64,000 nucleotides of DNA, from the NCBI RefSeq assembly GCF_003332305.1, contig NZ_QOIO01000002.1, positions 62,001 to 126,000 on the forward strand, given 5' to 3'. Under the pieces are notes generated by a model. It had not been told where the DNA came from, ran no database searches, and was given only the letters and a program-made list of their open reading frames with translations. Made by a program: the position numbers and the translations under genes. Below, one piece after another: positions 43,582 through 52,567 of the stretch (position 1 is its first letter; each line of letters starts with the position of its first letter). The stretch comes from Microvirga aerophila (GTDB taxonomy: Bacteria; Pseudomonadota; Alphaproteobacteria; Rhizobiales; Beijerinckiaceae).

Positions 43582-44469
43582 TCAGGCTGCGGCGCCGTTT
43601 CTTCGCTCGAGTTCCACGAGCAGGCCGCTGTGGTCGAGATCCCCGGCATTCTCTATAAGCCCACGGAAAAGACTGGCGGTCAGGGCCGTATAAGGCACTG
43701 CATCCATCATCAGCCGCTCCGCCGCATCGAGGGCGTTGTCCAAATCCTTCAGGTGCGTGACCGAACGCCCCTTCGTGGCAAAATCCCGCTCGACCATCCG
43801 CTGGCCATGAAGGTCGAGGATGCGGCTTTCGGCAAAGCCGCCCCGTAAGGCTTCGCGGACCTTGGCTGGGTCAGCCCCGCCGCGCTGCGCCAGGAGCAAG
43901 GCCTCCGCGACAGCCCCGATCGTGACGCCGACGATGATCTGATTGGCGAGCTTGGCAAGCTGACCCGCGCCCTGCGGTCCCACATGAACAGGACGCCCCA
44001 TCACGCTCAAAATAGGCTCTACCCGGGCGTACACGCCAGCATCGCCGCCGGCCATGATGGCCAGAGTGCCCTGCTCTGCCCCAACGGTTCCCCCCGATAC
44101 AGGCGCATCGATGTGATGGATGCCCCGCTCTGCTAACCGCTTTGCATGTTCCTGCGCTTCGGCAGGCTTGATAGAACTCATGTCCACGACGATGCTGCCG
44201 GGCCGTAGGGTCTCTATAACGTCCTGCGAGAACAGGACATTCCGCACGATCGCGCCATTCTCGAGCATCAGAATGACGATATCCGCATCCTGCACGGCCT
44301 CATGCGCCGTATCGGCGACACTCGCGCCGAATGGAGCGAGAGCTTCGGCCTTTTCGCGGGAGCGGTTCCAAACCGTGAGCGGGTGGCCTCCATCGAGCAG
44401 CCGCTTGGCTTGACGTGAACCCATGAGGCCAACGCCAAGGAATGCGATGCTGCCTGAGGTGGATGCCAT
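43582..44469 (-). CDS. NAD(P)-dependent 3-hydroxyacid dehydrogenase (GarR/GlxR-like)
   Basis: A 295-residue beta-hydroxyacid dehydrogenase. The Rossmann motif FLGVGLMGSRQAKRL opens the chain, DAPVSGGTVGAEQGTL is at about 120, and the catalytic Lys is in GQLAKLANQIIVG. Tartronate-semialdehyde reductase (GarR/GlxR) and threonate/erythronate dehydrogenases are in this superfamily. It ends a minus-strand run (pdxA, tctCBA, this gene), so it probably acts on the compound the Tct transporter brings in. It differs from the ltnD-like protein at 18671 in the C-terminal third. Confidence 0.85.
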   Translation of the reverse strand: MASTSGSIAFLGVGLMGSRQAKRLLDGGHPLTVWNRSREKAEALAPFGASVADTAHEAVQDADIVILMLENGAIVRNVLFSQDVIETLRPGSIVVDMSSIKPAEAQEHAKRLAERGIHHIDAPVSGGTVGAEQGTLAIMAGGDAGVYARVEPILSVMGRPVHVGPQGAGQLAKLANQIIVGVTIGAVAEALLLAQRGGADPAKVREALRGGFAESRILDLHGQRMVERDFATKGRSVTHLKDLDNALDAAERLMMDAVPYTALTASLFRGLIENAGDLDHSGLLVELERRNGAAA

Positions 44470-44530
44470 TTCGGAAACTCCTTGCCGCTAGAGTGATACG
44501 CTTAGCTGTGGATGGTGCGGTCCAGCGCTG

Positions 44531-46045
44531 TCAGGCGGTGGCCGAAGTGGTCTTCGGCCGTGTCAGGCGAGCCAGCACCATGCTGAGAAGCGGCCAGAAC
44601 GCGAGCACCAGTCCGAGCGATATCAGCGTTGCCACGAGGCCGTTTGACCAGAAAATCGACAGCGAGCCCTTGGACATGATCATGGATTGCCGGAAGGCGT
44701 CCTCGGCCTTGTCGCCCAGCACCATTGCGAGGACGAGAGGCGCGATCGGGTAGTCGAGCTTTTTGAACAGATACCCCGCGAGCCCGAACGCGAGCGCCAG
44801 CCAGAGATCGAACGAGCGTCCCGCAACCGTATAGGCGCCGATGAAACAGACGATCACAATGATCGGACCGATGATAGCAAACGGGATGCGCAGGATGGAA
44901 GCGAAGAGCGGGATGGTGGTCAGCACCACGAGCACGGCGACCATGTTGCCCAGGTACATGCTGGCGATCAGGCCCCAGACAAAATCCGGACGTTCGATGA
45001 ACAACATGGGTCCCGGATTGAGGCCCCAGATCATCAAGCCGCCCATCATCACAGCCGCGGTCGCGGAGCCCGGCACACCGAGTGCGAGCATTGGCAGGAT
45101 GGCGCTGCTTCCGGCTGCGTGATCGGCCGTCTCCGGAGCAACCACGCCCTCAGGCTCACCCTTGCCGAAGGCTTCCTTGCGGCGGGAGAGGCGCTTGGCG
45201 AGACCATAGCTCATGAAGGAAGCGGCTGTCGGCCCACCCGGCGTGATGCCCATCCAGCACCCAATGACGCTGCTTCTCAGTAGCGCAACCCAGTAACGGG
45301 GCATCGTACCGATGGTCCGGACAACGTCGCGAAGCCTGACGCGGGCCCGGATCCCGTCGAAGCGCAGCCCCTCCTCCATGGTGAGCATGAGCTCGCCGAT
45401 GCCGAACAAGCCGATCACTGCGATCAGGAAGCTGATGCCGCTCAGAAGTTCGTTCAGCCCGAATGTCAGACGCAGTCCGCCCGATACCGTATCCATGCCC
45501 ACAGCCGCGAACGCAAACCCAAGCCCCATGGACACGACCGTCTTGAAGGGAGACGTCCCGCCCAATCCGACGAAGCTCGCAAAGGCTAGGAAGTAAACCG
45601 CAAAGTATTCCGGCGAGCTGAACCTGAGGGCGAACTTGGCCACCCATCCGGACAAGACCGTGATGAGGATAACACCCACCAAAGCCCCAAAGCCCGCTGA
45701 CAGGAATGCGAGCGTCAAGGCTTCGGCGGCGTTGCCCTGCTTGGCCATGGGATACCCGTCGAAGGTCGTTGCAACCGACGAAGGCTCGCCCGGAATGTTG
45801 AACAGAATTGAGGTGGTCGACCCGCCGAAGAGCGCACCCCAATACATGCTCGTAAGGAGAATGATGGCTGAGACGGGATCCATCGTGAATGTCAGCGGCA
45901 GCAGCAGCGAGACGCCGTTCGGCGCGCCAAGGCCAGGCAGGACGCCTACCAGAATGCCGAGGAGAACGCCGACGACCATCAGCGCGACATGGTAAGTCGT
46001 CAGGGCAACTCCAAAGCCATGCAGGAGCGATGCGAAATTTTCCAC
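44531..46045 (-). CDS. tctA: Tripartite tricarboxylate transporter, large permease (TctA)
   Basis: 504 residues with about 12 hydrophobic helices. TctA family motifs are visible: GVLPGLGAPNGVSLLLPLTF, the GGSTTSILFNIPGEPSS loop, and GITPGGPTAASFMSYGLAKR. It ends with a cytoplasmic basic tail. Works with the small permease TctB and binding protein TctC, which precede it on the same strand. Substrates of this family include citrate, tartrate, and aromatic or sugar acids; the context suggests a sugar acid. Confidence 0.92.
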   Translation of the reverse strand: MENFASLLHGFGVALTTYHVALMVVGVLLGILVGVLPGLGAPNGVSLLLPLTFTMDPVSAIILLTSMYWGALFGGSTTSILFNIPGEPSSVATTFDGYPMAKQGNAAEALTLAFLSAGFGALVGVILITVLSGWVAKFALRFSSPEYFAVYFLAFASFVGLGGTSPFKTVVSMGLGFAFAAVGMDTVSGGLRLTFGLNELLSGISFLIAVIGLFGIGELMLTMEEGLRFDGIRARVRLRDVVRTIGTMPRYWVALLRSSVIGCWMGITPGGPTAASFMSYGLAKRLSRRKEAFGKGEPEGVVAPETADHAAGSSAILPMLALGVPGSATAAVMMGGLMIWGLNPGPMLFIERPDFVWGLIASMYLGNMVAVLVVLTTIPLFASILRIPFAIIGPIIVIVCFIGAYTVAGRSFDLWLALAFGLAGYLFKKLDYPIAPLVLAMVLGDKAEDAFRQSMIMSKGSLSIFWSNGLVATLISLGLVLAFWPLLSMVLARLTRPKTTSATA

Positions 46046-46072
46046 GGCCTGTCTCCCGCAATCGGTTGGAGT

Positions 46073-46552
46073 TCAGTAAATGCCCAACGCGGCTTCAAGA
46101 GGCCCTTTCAGGAGAGGAACCTGAAATGCAATCTCGAGCACGATGTAAAAGATGACGGCGGCCGCAAGGCCGGAAGCAGCAGACACGATCAGCCTGTAGC
46201 CGCCCTGCATCCACATGACGAAGGTCAGATAAAGGGCTGTTGCCACGTAGAGCCCGAGTAGAAGGGCAGTAGGGACGAAGAATAGGATTGGGATGAAAAA
46301 CGCCCCCAGCCGCTTGGCCTGCTCCCGATCCAGGAAGACGGATTGCAGCGCCTGTCGTCCGGTCGCTGCCTGAAAGAGCGTGCCGATGCTCGCGGCGATG
46401 ATCAGCAGCCCGATGTAGAACGGAAACGCCCCCGCGTCGGGGCCGGCATCTCCCCAACCGACACCGAATTCGAGGGCGCCGGCCACGGCCGTCAGCCCCA
46501 GACCGGCCGTCATGAGCGCCGTTGCGATTTCAGCCTGGAAACGGGAAATCAT
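46073..46552 (-). CDS. tctB: Tripartite tricarboxylate transporter, small permease (TctB)
   Basis: A 159-residue membrane protein with four hydrophobic helices. TctB segments are ALEFGVGWGDAGPDAGAFPF and FIGLLIIAASIGTLF-like FYIGLLIIAAS. It lies 27 bases before tctA, with a hairpin on its tctC side. Membrane partner of TctA. Confidence 0.85.
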   Translation of the reverse strand: MISRFQAEIATALMTAGLGLTAVAGALEFGVGWGDAGPDAGAFPFYIGLLIIAASIGTLFQAATGRQALQSVFLDREQAKRLGAFFIPILFFVPTALLLGLYVATALYLTFVMWMQGGYRLIVSAASGLAAAVIFYIVLEIAFQVPLLKGPLEAALGIY

Positions 46553-46566
46553 TGCGTCGTCCCTTA

Positions 46567-46596
46567 CCTGCGCCGCACCGGGTAATCCGGCGCAGG
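46567..46596 (-). promoter_or_regulatory. Intercistronic hairpin between tctC and tctB
   Basis: CCTGCGCCG (46567-46575) and CGGCGCAGG (46588-46596) form a perfect 9-bp stem with a 12-base loop, without a T-run. Same position and style as the dctP/dctQ hairpin; it probably allows more binding protein than permease. Confidence 0.5.
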
Positions 46597-46628
46597 CAGA
46601 GCTGCGCCGGTCATCGGCTTATTGGATC

Positions 46629-47624
46629 TTAGCGAACGATCCACCCTTCGCGCTCGAAGACCTTGCTCGTCTTCACATCGTCCTCGGCAATGAAGCGCTT
46701 CAGCTCTTCGCCGGCCAGGAAACGGTTGGTCTGGGAAGTACGTTCGATATACTCCTTCCACTCCGGCGTTTCGCTGACCTTCTTCAGAAGGTCAGCATAG
46801 AACTCTGCGGCCTCCTGAGGAACTCCGCCCGGCAGCCACACGGTGCGGGGCATCTGGAACTGCTCGATCGGAATGCCGGCTTCCTTGCAGGTCGGGATAT
46901 CGGACCAACCCATCGTGGCCGTGACCTTCGCACCGCCTTGGAGGCGGGTCGGGCTGAACACGCAGAGCGGCGTCACAGCGCCGGCTTTCCATTGTCCGGC
47001 ATTCTCGTTCGGGTTGTTCGTATTGCCGTCGATATGACCGCCGGCCAGCTGGACACCAGCCGCGCCGCCGCCCTGGAACGGCACGTAAATGAACTTCGTT
47101 CCGGTCGCTTCTTCAATCAAGCTTGTGAGGGTCTGATCAGTATCCTTGGACTGGCTCCCGCCGATCTTGAGGGTCTCCGGCTTTGCCTTGGCGGCCTCGA
47201 TGAAGCTCTTTGCGTCCTTGTAGGGTGAGTTCCCGTTGACCCAGAGCACGAACTCGTCGAGAGCCATGGCGGCAACCGGCGTCAACTCGCTCGGCTTGTA
47301 GGCGAGCTTCGCCACATACGGCAAGAGGTATGCATTATTGGTGCCGAAGGTCAGCTTGTGGGGATCGCCTGCGGCTACTTTCGTGTAAACGAAGCCTTCG
47401 GCTCCGCTGCCGCCGCCCTTGTTCGTAACGACGACGGATTGCTCCATCAGCTTGTGCTTCGCGATGATCGACTGGACCATTCGCGCAAAGTTGTCCGTTC
47501 CTCCGCCCGGGCTCGAGGTTACGATGAATTCAACCGGCTTCGCGGGCTTCCAATCAGCCTGTGCCGCTGCGCCGAACACAACGGTGAGAGCCGTTGCAAC
47601 CAACCACGACGTTTTCTTGATCAT
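46629..47624 (-). CDS. tctC: Tripartite tricarboxylate transporter, binding protein (TctC)
   Basis: A 331-residue secreted binding protein (TctC/BugT type) with a signal peptide ending AAAQA-D. Family segments: KPVEFIVTSSPGGGTDNFARMV, NKGGGSGAEGF, and later DIPTCKEAGIPIEQFQ. A strong GGGAGG site precedes the ATG at 47624. It is the first transporter gene after pdxA on the minus strand. It captures a carboxylate in the periplasm for TctAB. Confidence 0.92.
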   Translation of the reverse strand: MIKKTSWLVATALTVVFGAAAQADWKPAKPVEFIVTSSPGGGTDNFARMVQSIIAKHKLMEQSVVVTNKGGGSGAEGFVYTKVAAGDPHKLTFGTNNAYLLPYVAKLAYKPSELTPVAAMALDEFVLWVNGNSPYKDAKSFIEAAKAKPETLKIGGSQSKDTDQTLTSLIEEATGTKFIYVPFQGGGAAGVQLAGGHIDGNTNNPNENAGQWKAGAVTPLCVFSPTRLQGGAKVTATMGWSDIPTCKEAGIPIEQFQMPRTVWLPGGVPQEAAEFYADLLKKVSETPEWKEYIERTSQTNRFLAGEELKRFIAEDDVKTSKVFEREGWIVR

Positions 47625-47681
47625 TCTCTTCCTCCCTTGATGATTAATACGGGCCGATGGCGTCGGCATGAGCTTGGGTCG

Positions 47682-48755
47682 TTATGAGGCCCCAGCCACC
47701 GCTAGTTCCGGCGCAGTCCCGCCCTCGGCTTGTCGTCTTGCCAGTACCTCAGAACCCATACGGATCGCGAGTAAAAGGGCTTCTCGGCTTGCGCCGAGAT
47801 TGGCGATTCCGCGGCCGGCAATTTCATATGCGGTGCCGTGAGCAGGAGTGCAGATCGGGAACGGGAAGCCGCCGATCAGCGTGATGCCGCGGTCAAAGCC
47901 CATCAGCTTCATGGCGATCTGACCTTGGTCGTGATACATGGTCAGAACAGCGTCGAAATCGCCGTTATTGGCCCGCAGGAAAACGGTATCCGATGGAAAT
48001 GGCCCCTCGACCGTGAGACCTTGGGCAATAGCCTGCTGGACGGCAGGCTCGATCACGTCAATCTCTTCTCGACCGAAATTCCCGCCATCGCCTGCATGAG
48101 GGTTGAGCCCGGCTACAGCGATGCGCGGCGGGTTGAAGCCAGCTGCGCGCATGCAGCGGTCCGCCAGAGTTAGGGAGCGCAGGATCGCCTGCTCGGAGAT
48201 TGCGGAGGCAACTCGCGACAGGGGAATATGAGACGTCACGCGGGCATTCCAGAGATTACCCAGAACGTTGAATTCGCTCGCCGGGGCGCTCGTCTTCAGG
48301 ACGTCGCGCACGAAACGGATTTCGTCGTCATATCCATCATAGGCGAGGCGCATCGCCTTCTTGTTGAATGGCGTGAAGAAGACAGCATCTGCGCGGCCCG
48401 ACTGCGCCAGGAGCAAGGCGCGCCGGAAGTTCTCCGTCGCGAACAAGCCGCCCTCAAGGGTCGCGGTTGCCGGCGTGACCTGGTCCAAGCTGAGGTTTTG
48501 CAAGTCGACGAAAACCGGACGCGTAGAATCTACCGGGATCGCGTCATCCGGCGAGATTGCGTCCACATCAACGCCGAGGCCAGCAACTTTAGCGCCCTGA
48601 TCCAGGATCCGACGGTCGCCATAGATCACCAAGTGCGCCTGAGACCGAATCTCGTCGGATGCTATGAGCTTGGCCGCAAGCTCTGGGCTGATGCCGGCCG
48701 GATCGCCCATGGCAAACGCGACGGTGGGCTTTGTTGATGAGGAACGAGCGCTCAC
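47682..48755 (-). CDS. pdxA2: PdxA-family dehydrogenase (probable PdxA2, tetronate-phosphate type)
   Basis: A 357-residue metal- and NAD-dependent dehydrogenase of the 4-hydroxythreonine-4-phosphate family. Metal-ligand segments are visible: TSHIPLSRV, GLNPHAGDGGNFG and YHDQGQIAMKL. The N-terminal MGDPAGISPE is typical. PdxA2-type enzymes oxidise and decarboxylate D-threonate 4-phosphate to dihydroxyacetone phosphate; PdxA proper serves vitamin B6. Its position beside a Tct transporter and the otn genes points to the former. No separate threonate kinase (DtnK type) is in the window. Confidence 0.82.
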   Translation of the reverse strand: MSARSSSTKPTVAFAMGDPAGISPELAAKLIASDEIRSQAHLVIYGDRRILDQGAKVAGLGVDVDAISPDDAIPVDSTRPVFVDLQNLSLDQVTPATATLEGGLFATENFRRALLLAQSGRADAVFFTPFNKKAMRLAYDGYDDEIRFVRDVLKTSAPASEFNVLGNLWNARVTSHIPLSRVASAISEQAILRSLTLADRCMRAAGFNPPRIAVAGLNPHAGDGGNFGREEIDVIEPAVQQAIAQGLTVEGPFPSDTVFLRANNGDFDAVLTMYHDQGQIAMKLMGFDRGITLIGGFPFPICTPAHGTAYEIAGRGIANLGASREALLLAIRMGSEVLARRQAEGGTAPELAVAGAS

Positions 48756-48813
48756 AGCAACCTCTTCTAAGATGACGTAAGGACACTAACAGGCCCATTC
48801 CGTGTACGCAAGT

Positions 48814-48829
48814 ATTCTGCATACAGAAT
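48814..48829. promoter_or_regulatory. Inverted repeat ATTCTG-CATA-CAGAAT
   Basis: Perfect 6-bp arms with a 4-base centre, 59 bases before the divergent pdxA start. Likely an operator for the local GntR/FCD regulator at 48910. Confidence 0.55.
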
Positions 48830-48847
48830 TTTGTTTGCACGTGCGTA

Positions 48848-48867
48848 GCATCCGATATAATGGATGC
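48848..48867. promoter_or_regulatory. Inverted repeat GCATCC-N8-GGATGC over a -10 element
   Basis: Perfect 6-bp arms (48848-48853 and 48862-48867) enclose TATAAT at 48856-48861, a plausible -10 box for the gntR gene at 48910. A weak -35 (TTTGCA) lies upstream. The repeat overlapping the -10 suggests autorepression. Confidence 0.5.
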
Positions 48868-48909
48868 ATGGTGCAACCGCAGGCGTTATGACAGGCGGAT
48901 ATTCCAAAG

Positions 48910-49611
48910 ATGGATCGACCAATGGCAACCGAGGCTTCGCACTCCTTGCTCGAAGATTTCGAAGGGCGTGGACCCATTGCCCGACAGAGCCTGCACGAGG
49001 CCATCGTGGCGCGGGTGCGCGACATGATCATCGAGGGCGAACTAGCTCCGGGCACCCGGATTCATGAGGGAAACCTGGGCGGCAAGCTCGGCGTGTCGCG
49101 CACGCCTCTGAGAGAGGCGCTCAAGTTTCTTGCGAGCGAGGGGCTTGTCGAGTTGTCGCCAGGCCGGGGTGCCGTGGTTCGGCAGTTCAGCGCCAAGGAT
49201 GTCTATGACAGCCTGGTGGTCCTTGGGGCTCTTGAGGGGCTCGCGGGTCGTCTCGCCTGTGAACAGGCCACAGATAAGGACATTCGCGAAGTCAGGCGTC
49301 TGCATGATCATATGATGGAGATGTATGCGAGCCGCGACCGACTGCCCTATTTCAAGCTAAATCAAAATATCCACTCGGCCATACTCCGGCTCACGAAGAA
49401 CGAGGCCCTGGCCTACGTCCACGGAACTTTGCAGGCCCGTCTGCGGCGGATCCGGTATATCGGCAACGAGGGCCCCGAAAAATGGGCTGCGGCCGTCGCC
49501 GATCACGAGGAAATCATCAGCGCGCTTGAGGCGCGAGACGCGGAGCGCCTGTCCAAAGTCCTGACGGTTCATATGGAGAGAACCTGGGAGCGCGTCAGGA
49601 ACTCTATCTAA
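48910..49611 (+). CDS. GntR-family regulator (FCD subfamily) of the tetronate cluster
   Basis: 233 residues. The winged HTH (about 25-90) reads GELAPGTRIHEGNLGGKLGVSR with TPLREALKFLASEGLV. The FCD domain (about 95-225) includes FKLNQNIHSAILR and DHEEIISALEARDAERL, with probable metal/ligand His residues. Two starts are possible: 48910 (used) and 48922. Divergent from pdxA2/tct and first of the otn run, so it probably controls both. The effector is likely a tetronate or its phosphate (inference). Confidence 0.87.
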   Translation: MDRPMATEASHSLLEDFEGRGPIARQSLHEAIVARVRDMIIEGELAPGTRIHEGNLGGKLGVSRTPLREALKFLASEGLVELSPGRGAVVRQFSAKDVYDSLVVLGALEGLAGRLACEQATDKDIREVRRLHDHMMEMYASRDRLPYFKLNQNIHSAILRLTKNEALAYVHGTLQARLRRIRYIGNEGPEKWAAAVADHEEIISALEARDAERLSKVLTVHMERTWERVRNSI

Positions 49612-49691
49612 ATACCGAGAACGCCTCGCGCCGCCGGCTCAACGCCGGTGACGCAAGGCACCCCAGCCACACTTCGCCAAGGGCCGCCAAC

Positions 49692-50411
49692 GTGAGCCAT
49701 GAGAGCCAACTCCGCGAAACCATCTGCCGCTTCGGCCGCTCCCTGTTCGAGCGCGGTCTGACCGCAGGATCATCCGGCAATATCTCGGTTCGGCTGGGGG
49801 ATGGAAACTGGCTCGCAACTCCGACGAATAGTTCTCTCGGATTTCTCGACCCTGCCCAGTTGAGCAAGCTTGATCCCGACGGCCGCCTGCTGTCTGGGGA
49901 CCAACCGACGAAAGAGCTACCCCTCCACTCCGCCCTTTATGCAACCCGCAAGGATGCAGGGGCCATCGTCCACCTGCACTCCACCCATTCGGTCGCGGTT
50001 TCCATGCTGCCGGATGTGAACCCAGCCGATGTACTCCCGCCGATGACCGCCTATTATGTCATGCGTGTCGGGCGAACTGCCCTGGTTCCCTATTACCGTC
50101 CGGGAGATCCTGCGGTCGTGGACGCGATCCATGGCCTCGCAGGACGCTATACCTCCGTGCTCCTCGCCAACCACGGTCCCGTCGTCGCCGGCAAGGATTT
50201 GGAAGCGGCTGTCTACGCAACTGAAGAATTGGAGGAGACAGCCAAACTCCGTCTTCTTTTGCATGGACTGAATCCGCGCCTGTTAAGCCGGGCCCAGGTG
50301 AGAGATCTTGTCGATCATTTCGGCCTGGATGAAGCGATTGGCGCCGAAGCGCCCGAGACCGCTCATGAGTCCTGTTCGCTTCCCCATCAACACTCCCACA
50401 AATGCGGATGA
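49692..50411 (+). CDS. otnC: 3-oxo-tetronate 4-phosphate decarboxylase (class II aldolase family)
   Basis: A 239-residue class II aldolase/adducin-type metalloenzyme. Zn-binding histidines are in VHLHSTHSVAVSM and in LANHGPVV; the Gly-rich loop is GLTAGSSGNISVRL. The C-terminus is a His/Cys-rich tail (ESCSLPHQHSHKCG) that could bind extra metal. OtnC decarboxylates 3-oxo-tetronate 4-phosphate to dihydroxyacetone phosphate and CO2. It lies 80 bases after gntR and 4 bases before otnI. Confidence 0.83.
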   Translation: MSHESQLRETICRFGRSLFERGLTAGSSGNISVRLGDGNWLATPTNSSLGFLDPAQLSKLDPDGRLLSGDQPTKELPLHSALYATRKDAGAIVHLHSTHSVAVSMLPDVNPADVLPPMTAYYVMRVGRTALVPYYRPGDPAVVDAIHGLAGRYTSVLLANHGPVVAGKDLEAAVYATEELEETAKLRLLLHGLNPRLLSRAQVRDLVDHFGLDEAIGAEAPETAHESCSLPHQHSHKCG

Positions 50412-50415
50412 ACCG

Positions 50416-51228
50416 ATGCCCCGCTTCTCTGCCAATCTGGGCTTTCTCTTCACGGAAAGACCCGAAACCGATCGAATTACCGCCGCCGCGGCGGCTGGCT
50501 TCCGGGCTGTCGAGATGCACTGGCCTTACCAGGTGCCAGCCTCCGACATGCGCGATGCCCTCACCAAGGCTCAGGTGACGATGCTTGGCTTGAATACGGC
50601 CGTCGGCAACGCCGCAGCAGGCGATTTCGGCCTAGGAGCTTTGCCGGGCCGGGAGAGCGAGTTCGAGCAGACAGTCGATCAGGCGCTCTCATACGGAGCA
50701 GCAATCGGCGCGACAGCCGTCCATTGCATGGCAGGCGTCGTGAGCGCCGAGGATTTCGCTGCTGCCGAGCGCACGTTCGTGTCGAATCTGAAAGAAGCCG
50801 CCGACAAGGCCGCGCAAGCTTCGATAATGGTTCTCCTCGAGCCGATCAATCATCGCGACAAGCCGAACTACTTCCTCAGCCGCATCGAACAGGCAGCCTC
50901 GATCATTGACCAAGTCGGTCGGACGAACGTGAAGATTATGTTCGACTGCTACCACACGCAGATCACGCAGGGCGATTTGACGACTCGACTCAAGACATAC
51001 CTGGACATCATCGGGCACGTGCAGATTGCAGCAGTACCGAGCCGTGCCGAACCGGATGAAGGCGAGGTCAACTACCGCGATATCTGCAGCGTTCTCGACC
51101 GCCTTGGGTACCAGGGCTGGATAGGAGCCGAGTACAAGCCCCGTGGGCGAACTGAGGACGGGCTCGGCTGGCTCCGGGCCTTATCCGGCAACACCACGCC
51201 ATCCAGCTCGAGAGAGATCACAGCATGA
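50416..51228 (+). CDS. otnI: 2-oxo-tetronate isomerase (hydroxypyruvate isomerase family)
   Basis: A 270-residue TIM-barrel isomerase. RFSANLGFLFTERP opens the barrel; metal-ligand Glu lies in VLLEPINHRD, others in MFDCYHTQ and IGAEYKPRG. OtnI interconverts 2-oxo- and 3-oxo-tetronate. The frame is open to 50308, but homology begins at the ATG at 50416. It overlaps otnK by 4 bases. The RBS is weak, suggesting coupling to otnC. Confidence 0.84.
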   Translation: MPRFSANLGFLFTERPETDRITAAAAAGFRAVEMHWPYQVPASDMRDALTKAQVTMLGLNTAVGNAAAGDFGLGALPGRESEFEQTVDQALSYGAAIGATAVHCMAGVVSAEDFAAAERTFVSNLKEAADKAAQASIMVLLEPINHRDKPNYFLSRIEQAASIIDQVGRTNVKIMFDCYHTQITQGDLTTRLKTYLDIIGHVQIAAVPSRAEPDEGEVNYRDICSVLDRLGYQGWIGAEYKPRGRTEDGLGWLRALSGNTTPSSSREITA

Positions 51229-52487
51229 AACTCGGATGCATCGCAGACGATCTGACGGGCGCAACGGATCTGGCGCTTATGCTCGCCCGAGAAGGGCTCA
51301 AGACGGTTCAAACCATCGGCGTGCCGGATGCGAGCCTCGATCTATCGGGCGCCGACGCTGTCGTCGTGGCGCTCAAGTCGCGAACGATCCCCGCGCAGGA
51401 AGCCGTCGAGCAATCCTTGGCCGCAGCAAACTCCTTGCGCGCGGCAGGCGCCCAGCATCTCTTCTTCAAGTACTGCTCCACCTTCGACTCTACCGACGAG
51501 GGCAATATCGGCCCCGTCGCGGAGGCGCTTCTCTCCTTTACAAACAGTGACTTCACTCTTGCCTGCCCGGCTTTTCCGGCGAACGGGCGCACGGTGTACA
51601 AGGGTCATCTGTTCGTGAATGGGGTGCCGCTAAGCGAGAGCAGCATGAAGGATCACCCTCTGACACCCATGCGCGATTCAAACCTCGTTCGCGTGCTTCA
51701 ACGGCAGACAGGATGTTCCGTGGGCCTCGTCGCCTTCGAGGATGTCGAGGGCGGCCCCGATGCCATCCGCAAGGCCTTCGACAGGGAGAAGGCAGCCGGC
51801 CATCAGATCGTGATCGTTGATGCGATAACGGATAGTCACCTGCGCGCCATTGGACTTGCAGCGGCAGAACTTCCGCTCATTACCGGTGGGTCGGGAGTCG
51901 CTATGGGTTTGCCCGCAGCCTATCGAGGAGACCATGCCTCGGTCGCTTCACCTTCTGGTGTTTTCGACGCGCCCGCGGGACGCGAGGCGATTTTGGCTGG
52001 CTCGTGCTCGAGCGCCACGAGGCGGCAGGTAGAGATCGCCATCGAGAGAGGCGTTCCGGCGTTCCGCATCGACCCCATGGACCTCGCGTCCGGAAAGCTC
52101 ACATCGCAAGCCGTGCTCGCATGGATCGGAGCACAGGAGACAGGCGGCCCTGTCCTTGTCTATTCGACGGCAACGCCCGACGAGGTGCAGGACGTTCAGG
52201 GCAAACTTGGTCGCATGAACGCAGGGGAAATGGTCGAGAGGGTGTTGGCGGAGATCGCGCGCGCCCTACCGGCCCTGGGCTTCACACGCCTCCTGGTCGC
52301 CGGCGGCGAGACATCAGGAGCGGTGGTCGGCGCTCTTGGCGTCGATGCCCTCACCATTGGGCCGGAGATCGACCCTGGAGTTCCATGGACCAGAACCCTC
52401 GCCGGGACAGATCTCGCCCTCGCCCTCAAGTCAGGTAATTTCGGCGCCCCGGACTTCTTTCTGAAGGCCTGGAACATGCTGCGATAG
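51225..52487 (+). CDS. otnK: 3-oxo-tetronate kinase (DUF1537 family)
   Basis: A 420-residue four-carbon acid-sugar kinase. The N-terminal domain has CIADDLTGATDLALML and the OtnK-like FKYCSTFDSTDEGNIGP, CPAFPANGRTVYKGHLF and HPLTPMRDSNLVRVL segments. The C-terminal nucleotide domain includes LVAGGETSGAVV and LKSGNFG. It phosphorylates 3-oxo-tetronate at C4. Related kinases act on D-threonate (DtnK) and on apionate-derived acids. Start overlaps otnI; 80 bases separate it from the next gene. Confidence 0.87.
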   Translation: MKLGCIADDLTGATDLALMLAREGLKTVQTIGVPDASLDLSGADAVVVALKSRTIPAQEAVEQSLAAANSLRAAGAQHLFFKYCSTFDSTDEGNIGPVAEALLSFTNSDFTLACPAFPANGRTVYKGHLFVNGVPLSESSMKDHPLTPMRDSNLVRVLQRQTGCSVGLVAFEDVEGGPDAIRKAFDREKAAGHQIVIVDAITDSHLRAIGLAAAELPLITGGSGVAMGLPAAYRGDHASVASPSGVFDAPAGREAILAGSCSSATRRQVEIAIERGVPAFRIDPMDLASGKLTSQAVLAWIGAQETGGPVLVYSTATPDEVQDVQGKLGRMNAGEMVERVLAEIARALPALGFTRLLVAGGETSGAVVGALGVDALTIGPEIDPGVPWTRTLAGTDLALALKSGNFGAPDFFLKAWNMLR

Positions 52488-52567
52488 CCTGCACTCAAGA
52501 TACTAGATTGCCGGATCAATTATAATCAAACCGATGACCCCAATCGCATCGGGCGGAGGAGTTCGCG

